DNA of 64,000 bases, taken from assembly GCA_016931515.1 (NCBI GenBank), contig JAFGEQ010000019.1, positions 186,001-250,000 of the forward strand. The letters run 5' to 3'. The position numbers and the translations under genes were made by a program. Positions 36,301 to 44,488 of this stretch are shown here, one piece after another. Below the pieces are notes generated by a model, which was not told the origin of the DNA, did not search any database, and worked only from the letters and a program-made list of their open reading frames with translations. Source of the stretch: a candidate division CSSED10-310 bacterium (GTDB taxonomy: Bacteria; CSSED10-310). The stretch's first letter is position 1; each line of letters starts with the position of its first letter.

Positions 36301-39300
36301 TCCTGGGACATCCCGACTCAGATGGTTCTAATGATTTTGATATCCCTCTGGATTATGGTTTTTGCAGAACGAAAACCCCGAATCCGATTGCGTCCGATTG
36401 TTGACCTGGATGTCGAGCGGATGGTTGCAAACACTCCGTCTGCTGATGAACAAATCGATTCCTCGACGCCCATGGCGGATACAGATGCAGAAACACCTCA
36501 ACTGGAAGATACGCTTGTGGCGGAGACTATTCCCGACCTGGTTGCCGGATCCGGGATGGACATGGAGGAAAAGCCTGGGGAAGATGAGGAACCATCGGTT
36601 GCCTCAGTGACTCAACGCAATGCTGTGATTGATGGAGATCTTGAATCGGATGATTCTCCTCCTGAAGCAGACATCTCTGATTCGGTTGAAAATCAAGTTT
36701 TACCGGAATCCGCCGGCAATGTTGATGAATTAGTGATTGAAGAATCTGATTTCGCTTCCATGGATGAAGAATCTGAGCTGATTGTCGGTTCTGAAATGGA
36801 CGTCGATGAAGAATCGGACATGTTGTCCGGTTCAGACTCGCAGGCGGAATCAGACGCGGAATCGGTGTCGGACACTGAATCGGACAGGCGACGATTCTCG
36901 ATGCCACTGGATTCCATCAAGGATCATTCTGACGATCGAGAAGTTCCTGAATTCCAGGACTCCATCAAACGTCGCTGGCGTGCTGGTATTATCATCAAAT
37001 CGATCGAATGGCTTGGTAATCAGGTGTACAATGAGATAACAGGTTCTTGGAGATTTCTGTGGAATTTATTGTGGCCGGTCGCTTTAGTGATTCTGGGTGC
37101 CATGACACTTCATATGCCCTACCTGATGCATTTCCACCGAGCGGGTATGGGAGTCGGGACACTGTGGAAGTACAGGCAGACAACCAATCTTGATGGATTT
37201 CTGACAATGTTCGGTTTTTTCATTTTCATATTCATAACACAATTCATCCGCTGGTGGTGGGATGTTCAGAAGGAAAGGGGTCGCTCATCGGTACGCTCTG
37301 CAGGCATTCTACTGGGAATAATCATCTTGTTACTGATCGCCTGTCTGGGATTCATGCATTTCCCTGATGTTCCAGCGGACTTCTCCGTTCTGGCTATCAG
37401 TCTGTTCTTGATCTTATTGATCATTTCAATATTGATTGAGGGCTATCCGACGACATCCGAAGCATTTCCACTTATTCTTGCTCTGGCAGCGGTTGGAATC
37501 ACTGCAGGTTGCGAAATATTTTATATCCGTGATTTCTACCAGGGCGGTGATATGCGCCGATTCAACACAATTTTCAAATTTTATCTGCAGGCGTGGTTCA
37601 TGTTTTCCCTTGCATCCGGATACCTGATTGCACGACGAATGAGAATTCGTTCAAAACCTGCTCATATAAGCGGTGGCATGGCTTTCATGGCGCGGGTTTC
37701 ATCATGGAGTTGGAATCTTGTATTCATATTTCTGCTGGGTGCGTCACTGATTTTTACATTCTGGGGAATTCATGCCAGGCATTATCATGATGAATACCGG
37801 AGGGTTAAGCTGCCGTTGACACTCGACGGCTGGGCATACATGAAGAAGGGTTTTAGAGAAGACATCATCAATGAGTACCGAGCCATTAACTGGCTCCAGC
37901 AGAATATTAAGGGCACACCGGTTATTCTGGAAGCCAGTGGCGCTGATTATCTCTATCAATATGGCGATATCTCTGCGAATACGGGACTTCCCACTGTATT
38001 GGGATGGTGGAGTCATGTGGGCCAGAGAGAATATCTAATCAAGCGTAATCGGGGTAAAAACAGGAAAGACCGTGAAATAGATATCGGGAAGATAAAGCGA
38101 GATATCCTGACGATGTATAACAGCGCAGATATAGAGGAAGTATTATCGCTGCTCGGTCAATATAGAGTTCAGTATATATTCGTTGGCCCGACTGAAAAGT
38201 CAGAGTACAACTCATTGGGTCTGGAGAAATTTCGAGAGATGTCGGTTTTCATGACACCGGTTTATACCAATCCGGATGTTGTGATTTACAGGGTGAATGA
38301 TTACGGCCACAGTGTAGATCTATCGGATACGATCCAGGATAATGCCGCCCTTACTCGCCTTAAGGAGGAACTCACTGCCCGGGAAGAAGAAGAAACGAGG
38401 GCACAGAGAGCTGCTGAGATAGAGCGGGAGCGGAGAATGATGGAGCAGCCGCCGAAGAGCCTGCTCCGTGGAACTCAGGGCAAAGCCAGAGGCATGTTCG
38501 AAGAACCGCGATCAATGTGTGTCGCACCTGATGGATCTGTGTATGTTGCAGATTTCCGCAACCATCGCATTCAAAAGTACGGACCGGACGGCAATTGGCT
38601 TATGGCATGGGGTGAAACCGGTGATGAGCCTGGGCAGTTCAACGATATCTGTGATGTTGCTGCAAATACACGTTTTGTTTATGTTCTTGATACGTTCCAT
38701 AATCGTATTCAGATGTACAATCATGAGGGCAAACTTGAGAAAGTACTGGTTCCTGATACGTATACGGTTTCTCATCCCAGAGGGATTGCAGTGGATGAAT
38801 CCAATATCTATATCTGTGATACAGGGAATTCACGAATCATCAAAATGAACATAACCGGCCAAAATGTCCGGATCATCGGTCGGGTCGGGAAAGGTCCGCT
38901 GGAATTCAGCAATCCGGTCGGAATCGCTGTTCGAGAAGATAAATTATTTATCGCGGATACAAACAATCATCGAATACAGGTTGTTTCCACTGCGGGTGAC
39001 TTTATACGGGAATATCCGGTTGATGCGTGGATGGCGGAAGTATTCAATGAACCTTATATAGAGGCGCAGCAGGATGGGACTATCTGGTATTCCGATCCGA
39101 CGAAGGGTAGAGTCTATCATATTGATTCGATGGGGAATCTGCTGGAGAAATATACACAATCACCAGAGGGTCGATTATTTGGACTTCCCATGGGTCTTGG
39201 GATCATGCTGAACGGAGATATTCTTGTGGTCGATGCCAGAAATCATGCAGTCTTGAAAGTCGTCTCCGGGTCTAAACCTCCTCAAGGCGACCGCGAAAAT

Positions 39301-39303
39301 TGA
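33361..39303 (+). CDS. Giant fusion: GT39-like + DUF2298 + NHL propeller
   Basis: 1980 residues, start ATG 33361 with AAGGAGAG ahead and 14 bp after the DUF2298 gene. Order: a GT39-like unit (about 1-620; catalytic-type loop HHFHPDERQIVDF, an Asp-Glu pair); a DUF2298 unit (about 620-1650) with GINYYYYGHYLAAFM near 785-799, YNFMDLHAHTIATV and NTIFKFYLQAWF; a coiled segment; and six NHL repeats (about 1713-1970). A 155-residue acidic low-complexity insert interrupts the DUF2298 unit near 1023-1178. It overlaps the convergent gene by 22 bp. The frame is unbroken over 5.9 kb. The combination in one chain implies that the GT39 and DUF2298 activities are physically linked. Confidence 0.85.
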   Translation: MESTDRWTETVSGKRRNWLLFVLFLAGLGLRLYGYEWGFPHHFHPDERQIVDFQAPKVELDILNPVKSIPPLLQGDWKTLNNMVFKMNTKFFAYGPLPMYTLAVIVECQDAINMQIRSFFADRPGVSLETRTKINKWFPRIKDGKGRIVTGRILSGILSALTILIIFRLGAYLYNSKVGLLAAVFFTFTVLSIQQAHFMIVDGPQTFLVTWAMYHVVRIAMGDRRRDYYLAAVFIGLAMATKFSTAPIGLAYILAHFLSLLRGRRKGMNNWYHWIAGGLLAIIVMTIVMPFWILDTNEFFHDIREQRDMVTGVADLPYTIQFEGTAPFVYMIKNMILWSLGLPLGLAAYIGLIAAVRRIWKKPEDLGNMVILALVIPLLYFNGIFFAKFLRYTLVTIPFFVIFAARWLYGMKSWAGRGWGRFVTGIVLVGTIGWAMAFQTIYLDPHTRLQASDWIYQNVDKGKHIVQESGWDDGLPVSTNNGDPGRYSIRQLGIYKEPDNEQRADVMAEILEWGDVIVLSSRKHYGSVTRVPDRYPVSSNFYKLLFDEKLGYQHVQTFDNPPGLWKLRFRDDAADESFRVYEHPRVDIFIKESGLTESRLSALLLAPPPEVADMTYNELMTRRPPTEIGSRVNFPIMRWLLVLEILGFICIPFAFVVFTRFDHKGYPYTKLIGLLLTAYMCWLLPSLQYLPFSRTLIIGMLVVLAWINHSIYRTHRDAIRTMVRERWWSIAGYEILFLSVFCIFGLLKSWNPDIFWSESSMDFGFINAVLRSDYFPPQDPWVQGQGINYYYYGHYLAAFMTRLTGVEPHYGYNLFFITIPSLVALTIAGILMTLTRRIWVSLFGVLFAIFIGNLDGLPQMANIWARQTRGTEWFRYADAFQSAVGHVLNLGRQDAHFRFFRSAHELIKPTVHEFPYWSYNFMDLHAHTIATVLSTFFLALLFVLLRNAGGGIRIFGDQKQQQVVTLIILWVTYGAMISTNSWDIPTQMVLMILISLWIMVFAERKPRIRLRPIVDLDVERMVANTPSADEQIDSSTPMADTDAETPQLEDTLVAETIPDLVAGSGMDMEEKPGEDEEPSVASVTQRNAVIDGDLESDDSPPEADISDSVENQVLPESAGNVDELVIEESDFASMDEESELIVGSEMDVDEESDMLSGSDSQAESDAESVSDTESDRRRFSMPLDSIKDHSDDREVPEFQDSIKRRWRAGIIIKSIEWLGNQVYNEITGSWRFLWNLLWPVALVILGAMTLHMPYLMHFHRAGMGVGTLWKYRQTTNLDGFLTMFGFFIFIFITQFIRWWWDVQKERGRSSVRSAGILLGIIILLLIACLGFMHFPDVPADFSVLAISLFLILLIISILIEGYPTTSEAFPLILALAAVGITAGCEIFYIRDFYQGGDMRRFNTIFKFYLQAWFMFSLASGYLIARRMRIRSKPAHISGGMAFMARVSSWSWNLVFIFLLGASLIFTFWGIHARHYHDEYRRVKLPLTLDGWAYMKKGFREDIINEYRAINWLQQNIKGTPVILEASGADYLYQYGDISANTGLPTVLGWWSHVGQREYLIKRNRGKNRKDREIDIGKIKRDILTMYNSADIEEVLSLLGQYRVQYIFVGPTEKSEYNSLGLEKFREMSVFMTPVYTNPDVVIYRVNDYGHSVDLSDTIQDNAALTRLKEELTAREEEETRAQRAAEIERERRMMEQPPKSLLRGTQGKARGMFEEPRSMCVAPDGSVYVADFRNHRIQKYGPDGNWLMAWGETGDEPGQFNDICDVAANTRFVYVLDTFHNRIQMYNHEGKLEKVLVPDTYTVSHPRGIAVDESNIYICDTGNSRIIKMNITGQNVRIIGRVGKGPLEFSNPVGIAVREDKLFIADTNNHRIQVVSTAGDFIREYPVDAWMAEVFNEPYIEAQQDGTIWYSDPTKGRVYHIDSMGNLLEKYTQSPEGRLFGLPMGLGIMLNGDILVVDARNHAVLKVVSGSKPPQGDREN
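36430..36890 (+). other. Acidic low-complexity insert inside the DUF2298 domain
   Basis: About 150 codons rich in Glu, Asp, Ser, Val and Pro with irregular repeated phrases (SELIVGSEMDVDEESDM, then SDSQAESDAESVSDTESD). It lies in a loop between membrane segments; the paralogous 792-residue protein has a short loop at this place. Confidence 0.75.
38500..39270 (+). repeat. Six NHL repeats of the giant fusion protein
   Basis: Six units starting EEPRSMCVAP, NDICDVAAN, SHPRGIAVDE, SNPVGIAVRE, NEPYIEAQQD and GLPMGLGIML, with VADFRNHRIQKY-type cores. The fifth unit keeps the irregular EPYI start also seen in the other propellers. Confidence 0.85.
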
Positions 39304-42300
39304 TAGAGAGATTCCGTGTTGGTAATCCACATGGAATTCTCATCCGGTAAACTGACATAGCGTGGATGTGGTACCTGCCTGGAATCCAGAGGATCGCATT
39401 GGTTAGCCGGTTGTCCGGTTAGAATTTGCCCGTCAGGTGTCAGAACACAGATATAGTCGATCAGGAAGTGTGGCACGAGGATATTGCCTTCATCGTCTAT
39501 TGTCATACCGAAGTTGTCATCCAATGGTCCAGGAACAGGAATCGATTTGGAGTAGCTGCCATCCGGTTTATAGATTTGAATGCGGTTGAATGCCCTGTCG
39601 GCGACATAAATATTCTGCGAAGAATCCGTTGTGATGGCGATGGGCCATTTAAACGCATCCGGCTTATCTCCGATTGACCCGATTGTATTGAGAATCGAAC
39701 CATCTTCCAGCGAAATTCGATACAGGTCTCCCGGGCACATGAGCAAGGCTGTATTATCTGAATCGATCTCGATCATTGTCGGGGTTGCCGGAAGATTGAT
39801 CTGGCGCAGAAACTCACCGCTGCTTGAAGCGACCAGCAGACGATTGCGTGTATCACCCGTCAGGTATACGTGTCCATCCTCTCCAATATCGAAATCGAAT
39901 CGAAGCATCCAGTGAGGATCACTCTGCAGGTTGGCATCCCAGTCAAGGAGCATCCGTCCTTCGTGATCCAAGATAACCATCCGTTGATAGTGCCAGCAAT
40001 TTCCAATGAACGTGCCATTGGGGAGTTGCTGCAATCTGGCCAGATCATACGATCGTCCGCCCCCGGGGTGAGGGTAGTTGATGACTTTTTGTAAGGTATA
40101 TTGAAACGTCGCAGGTCTCGTCATAAAAGGTTTTGGCATCGAATCGGGAAGTGGAGGCTTCAACCATCGTTCTTCAGGAATTGGGATCCAGTCGGGTCTA
40201 CTGTCGGACCCATGTCCCTGACCGGTATCCTGCCACAATAACTCAATATTCAAATCCGTTGATTTCGAATCGGGCAACAAGGACAATCCTATTGATACAT
40301 CATGGGGTCCGGCAGTCAGAAATTCTCGGAAGACAGCGCCTCCAGCAGTCACATCATCCGGAATGGCCTGTCTGTTATCCAGAATAAATTCGGCCTCTCC
40401 GGGATATCGGAGAAAAAAGTCCTGTCTACCTGTTTTTTCGATCAACAGGACACCATTCATCCTGACAAAGTCGGAATGTGAAAACATGCCGGATTCTTTA
40501 ATTAAAGTTTCTCCGGAAAGACTCATCGTTGTCAGGAACAAGGGGGGAATAACCGGAATCGTCATCGACTCGGATTCATCTGTGGAGGATGTCAGAGTTG
40601 CAATAATCCCTCTCCGATCCTGGAGGTCTTTTCGTGTCATTGTGAAACTATAATAACCCCGGGGATACTCCTCCGTCTGATGGAGCGAGAGGACACCTTT
40701 GGGGTATGTCTCCTTTAAAACAGGAATAACTGTAATATTTTCCGGTATATTCCTAAAAAGATACATGAAGTCTTTCTCTGGAGTAAATCGGAATGGAACG
40801 GAGAATTGGGGTGGTTCCGGGATGTATGCATTCAGATTCCCTGTTTCAGGATATGTCAGAAAACGATACGGCAGTTCAGCCTCTTCTTCTATCCAATCCA
40901 TGTGGATTTCGAATCGATCGAAGTTGTCGATTCCTGCTCGGACAATCCAATAATCCTCCCATGCAATGCGCCAGACTGGTGCGATTTTCTCACGGAAAAC
41001 ACTGAAGTCTCTTACCCCGTTTACGACGATAAGTGTGGCACATAAAAAATAGGGTATCATTTTCCAACGTGTTGCAAATGGACAAAGAGCATGAATAAAC
41101 GAAACAATCCCCAACCCGATTAAGCCGAACACCAGGGGCTGAACAGCCGTTAATCGGCGGACTGCCGGTTCACTGATGATGGCCGGCAAAAGTGCTGTGA
41201 GAAGCCACAGGAGACTGAACACGGATGAGTTTTTCGGGAATCTGATCAATACAATGATCAGTCCGGCCACAAGGAAAGCGCTGAGTGGCCACCAGATTAC
41301 CGGTGCATTAAACTGAGTAAATGACATATCTTCAACGGCATCGACATTGAAACTGATCAGAAGCTGGTGGATGAATTGAAGAATCTGTTCCGGAGTCCGG
41401 GCGATTTTAAAATCATGCTCATGTCGAGTATAGAAGACCCGGTAAGTATCCTGCAGACTGAATCCTAACGGTGCGGATACCAGGATGGCAAAAATCAGCA
41501 GCATCAAGAGTATTTTCAGTGAGTCTGCTTTTAAATGCAGATCACCTTTGATCAGACTCCACAGTGAGAAACTGACAACGGCAAACGGGATGAGTCTGAA
41601 CGTTGGGAATGTCCACATACCGCCAGCCAACAGAACGCCGGTAGTGATCCAGGGAGTCCAGCGACGGGATTGCACAGCTGCGATATGAGCATAGAGCGTT
41701 GCAGAGACGAACATCGGTGCGGCATTTAATCGCTCACAAATATGGCAACTTTGTCCCGGCCAGAGCCCGACTGCGAGAAATCCGGAGCCTGCCCATGCTA
41801 CAGCTGTTCCCCAGAGACGCCGCAAGAGGAGCCAGGTGAAGAACACGGTGGCGATCCCGCACAGGAAAGGAAGAGAACGAAGTGATCCGATAGTGGGCCC
41901 ACCGAACCATATGAAGGGAGTCAGCATGTAGAAGAACAGGAATTCCTTATTGGCGAGAAAGAATGGACGAAATGAATCGCCCTGAAAAAAGCCCAGAACC
42001 TGCATTCCTTTTACAATTTCGTCATTATGAGCACCATAGGGAACGTCCGCCAGATGATACAGTTTGATTGGAATAGCGAGACATAACAAGATGACTGCTA
42101 AAATAACAGCGGTTCTCTGGGATACCGGCTGGTCGGCTGGATCAGTTCTCCGCTGGAACCAGGCAAACAATGCCAGGCAAAGAGCACCGGCCAGAAGAAA
42201 TGCATAACCGATGAATGATGTGTCTGTATTCGTTATCCAGTTAAAAATGCCTGATGGTTTTCTTCCTGCGAGAGGTCCTGACAAGAACAACTGGCCGCTG

Positions 42301-42362
42301 AGAAGCAAGATCAGAGCAGTCAAATACCCCAATCGCTGCAGGAATATTCCCTGCTGCTTCAC
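39282..42362 (-). CDS. GT39-like membrane protein with PA14-like and propeller domains
   Basis: 1026 residues from GTG 42362, which overlaps the upstream stop (GTGA) and has AAGGA about 10 nt ahead. The N-terminal half has 11-13 membrane segments and a PMT-type first loop with Asp-Glu (PYGAHNDEIVKG, near 115). A soluble region follows. Around 620-720 it resembles PA14 or lectin-type beta sandwiches (QDFFLRYPGEAEFILDNRQA, FLTAGPHDVSIGL). The C terminus (about 760-1025) is a diverged NHL-like propeller with the clear unit FKWPIAITTD and IYVADRAFNRIQIYKP. It is the last gene of the minus operon. It probably transfers sugar from a polyprenyl-phosphate donor outside the membrane. Confidence 0.75.
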   Translation of the reverse strand: MKQQGIFLQRLGYLTALILLLSGQLFLSGPLAGRKPSGIFNWITNTDTSFIGYAFLLAGALCLALFAWFQRRTDPADQPVSQRTAVILAVILLCLAIPIKLYHLADVPYGAHNDEIVKGMQVLGFFQGDSFRPFFLANKEFLFFYMLTPFIWFGGPTIGSLRSLPFLCGIATVFFTWLLLRRLWGTAVAWAGSGFLAVGLWPGQSCHICERLNAAPMFVSATLYAHIAAVQSRRWTPWITTGVLLAGGMWTFPTFRLIPFAVVSFSLWSLIKGDLHLKADSLKILLMLLIFAILVSAPLGFSLQDTYRVFYTRHEHDFKIARTPEQILQFIHQLLISFNVDAVEDMSFTQFNAPVIWWPLSAFLVAGLIIVLIRFPKNSSVFSLLWLLTALLPAIISEPAVRRLTAVQPLVFGLIGLGIVSFIHALCPFATRWKMIPYFLCATLIVVNGVRDFSVFREKIAPVWRIAWEDYWIVRAGIDNFDRFEIHMDWIEEEAELPYRFLTYPETGNLNAYIPEPPQFSVPFRFTPEKDFMYLFRNIPENITVIPVLKETYPKGVLSLHQTEEYPRGYYSFTMTRKDLQDRRGIIATLTSSTDESESMTIPVIPPLFLTTMSLSGETLIKESGMFSHSDFVRMNGVLLIEKTGRQDFFLRYPGEAEFILDNRQAIPDDVTAGGAVFREFLTAGPHDVSIGLSLLPDSKSTDLNIELLWQDTGQGHGSDSRPDWIPIPEERWLKPPLPDSMPKPFMTRPATFQYTLQKVINYPHPGGGRSYDLARLQQLPNGTFIGNCWHYQRMVILDHEGRMLLDWDANLQSDPHWMLRFDFDIGEDGHVYLTGDTRNRLLVASSSGEFLRQINLPATPTMIEIDSDNTALLMCPGDLYRISLEDGSILNTIGSIGDKPDAFKWPIAITTDSSQNIYVADRAFNRIQIYKPDGSYSKSIPVPGPLDDNFGMTIDDEGNILVPHFLIDYICVLTPDGQILTGQPANQCDPLDSRQVPHPRYVSLPDENSMWITNTESLYQFSRSP

Positions 42363-44488
42363 GGTGATAAATCCTTGTTATTGATTGCTGAATTAATGGG
42401 TGATCTTGGATAATCATCCATTCCGGGTGGCGCGATACGATGACGCGATGGAACCAATGGATCACCTGTTGCCTGACGCAGCGTCATCACAAAATACCAG
42501 TCTCCAAAATCCTCGCAGGCTCGGAAGGACCATTCATTCCAACCACGTTGGACTTCAAACGGTATAAGCGTGAGACTCTCCGGTTGAATAAATGTCGGTT
42601 CCATGATTGGCCTGCCATTCAGCCACAATGCCATGACATCATGCGAACCGAATATCTCCAAAGTACCGGATGCCGACGAATCGAACCACATCCAACAAGC
42701 ACCCTCCGCCTCTACATACTCGGGATTCAATGGATAGTCTGGATCGGAATCCCTGAAATGCCATTGCAGATCAACGATCGGTGGATTGGGATCCGGGTAT
42801 GTCCAGTATCCGGGCCCGGTCAGAGTTTCAATGGCAGAAGGATATCGCGCATCCGGATCAATATAGTCTCCAGTACACCCTTCACTTGGCATCCGACGTT
42901 TTAAACCGCGAACAGCCCATTCGTCGTAGTATGGGCGACGCCGAAGTGGTTCTATGATGTAGAAAATATCGGTATTATTATACCCTTTTACTGTGTGATG
43001 AAGCTTGTAGGAGTCGAAGAAGATACGTTCATCGGGATGAATGGCAAACAATGTGGGTACATCCAGTGTGTAGGATTTAAAGTTGAACGACCGCAATACT
43101 GTATAACCAAAATCATGTGTTTCCGAAAAGTAATGCGGGTTGACCCGGTTATAAAACAGGCAAAAAATATAGGGTTCATTGACGTTGTGAGCTGTCAGCA
43201 TCAGGTTGGGAAACTCACTTCGCCGGGACTCCATGTATTCCAGCGTTTCGCGGTATCCATACTGAAATCCGTACAATCCGTGAGCGGCCTGCTGGTTGTA
43301 TGAAGTGAAATATTGACGAAAATAAGGAACAGCATCTTTCCCTACAAAAAAAATGCAACCGGCTATCACGGCACCTTGCAGAATCCAGGATAGACTTCGG
43401 ATACGGATGCGGTTCAGCAGTTTTAGCAGCCACCAGACGGTCATTGCTGTCCATATCGGCGCTAAAGGGCTGCCAATAATTGATCGGGAGGCAAATCGAT
43501 CGTTGGTGAGAGCAGTTCCCAGCGGATATAGCAGTGTCCATGTAACCAGCATCCAATAGAAGCGGCTGGGAGGCAGCAGGCCTGTAACGATTCCGGCAAT
43601 GCTGAGATAGAATAAAGAATGATATATGGGACCATGGTTTCGGATGGAATGCCGTGGGTTGGGATCCCCGTGTGTATAGAGAAATTCCGGCATAAAAAAC
43701 GGAATATAATTATCAGCGAGTCGCAGTATTTTTACTTTCAGTGGCTGGTCGGACATTTTCGACCACCAGCCGGCATAGCTGTAATGCTCGGACGACATTG
43801 TCCGTCGATGATATTGAGCTGCAGGCACAGCAAAAAGGAGAAAGATCAGCAGTCCGGCCGTCAGCCATCGCCAATGTGGAATAAGACGCTTGAAATACAC
43901 CATGCCGAATATAGGTAAAAATATCGGTATGAAGGGCATTGCCATCACATAGCTATGGAGTGAAAGCCCTATAAACAATCCGGCAGCGATCCATGGCCAG
44001 CCGCCCCTTTTGAGCGCGAAGATTAAAAATGCCAGGCCCCAGATGAACATGCAGGGCCATGATATCAGTTCAAAAGCGATTCGACTGAAGTGGAAATTCC
44101 AGGGGAGAATTGTCATGAACAGTGCGGCGATTATGGCGGGGACAAATCCCGAAATCAGAAATACCAACCAGAAAACACCGGCGATAGTTACTACGCCGAA
44201 CATCGCACTTGTCAGCCGGACACTAAAGGCTGACAATCCGAACAGACGGATTGGTATCATCGAAGCGTATACGAAAACCGGGTTTTTTTTCACACCCAGG
44301 GAACGGGCGTATAACGGCATTCGTTCACCGGTTTCATCGATACCGAAATGCGAAATTGCCCAGGCATTGTAACCCAGGGATGCCTCATCGCAGAAAAAAC
44401 CGTCCGGAAGCGTTTCCAGTTGCCACACACGCATCCAGACTGCAGCGAGTAGAATAATGCCAATAAGGAACCATCGTGATCGTGTCAT
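42359..44488 (-). CDS. GT39-like membrane glycosyltransferase with C-terminal beta domain
   Basis: 709 residues. The GT39 core has about 11 membrane segments; the first extracytoplasmic loop carries the catalytic-type Asp-Glu in DGFFCDEASLGYNAW (about 31-45). The sequence ILPWNFHFSRIAFELISW follows as in ArnT/PMT relatives. The last 150 residues are soluble and probably a beta sandwich (GTLEIFGSHDVMALWLNGRP, WNEWSFRACEDFG), like carbohydrate-binding or galactose-binding-type domains. It overlaps both neighbours by 4 bp (44485-44488 and 42359-42362), so all three GT39-like genes are coupled in translation. Confidence 0.8.
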   Translation of the reverse strand: MTRSRWFLIGIILLAAVWMRVWQLETLPDGFFCDEASLGYNAWAISHFGIDETGERMPLYARSLGVKKNPVFVYASMIPIRLFGLSAFSVRLTSAMFGVVTIAGVFWLVFLISGFVPAIIAALFMTILPWNFHFSRIAFELISWPCMFIWGLAFLIFALKRGGWPWIAAGLFIGLSLHSYVMAMPFIPIFLPIFGMVYFKRLIPHWRWLTAGLLIFLLFAVPAAQYHRRTMSSEHYSYAGWWSKMSDQPLKVKILRLADNYIPFFMPEFLYTHGDPNPRHSIRNHGPIYHSLFYLSIAGIVTGLLPPSRFYWMLVTWTLLYPLGTALTNDRFASRSIIGSPLAPIWTAMTVWWLLKLLNRIRIRSLSWILQGAVIAGCIFFVGKDAVPYFRQYFTSYNQQAAHGLYGFQYGYRETLEYMESRRSEFPNLMLTAHNVNEPYIFCLFYNRVNPHYFSETHDFGYTVLRSFNFKSYTLDVPTLFAIHPDERIFFDSYKLHHTVKGYNNTDIFYIIEPLRRRPYYDEWAVRGLKRRMPSEGCTGDYIDPDARYPSAIETLTGPGYWTYPDPNPPIVDLQWHFRDSDPDYPLNPEYVEAEGACWMWFDSSASGTLEIFGSHDVMALWLNGRPIMEPTFIQPESLTLIPFEVQRGWNEWSFRACEDFGDWYFVMTLRQATGDPLVPSRHRIAPPGMDDYPRSPINSAINNKDLSP

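Noticed and set aside
36362-36907. Alternative open frames within the acidic stretch of the giant fusion gene
   Set aside because: They arise from biased Asp/Glu/Ser codons; the main frame is continuous and matches flanking DUF2298 sequence.
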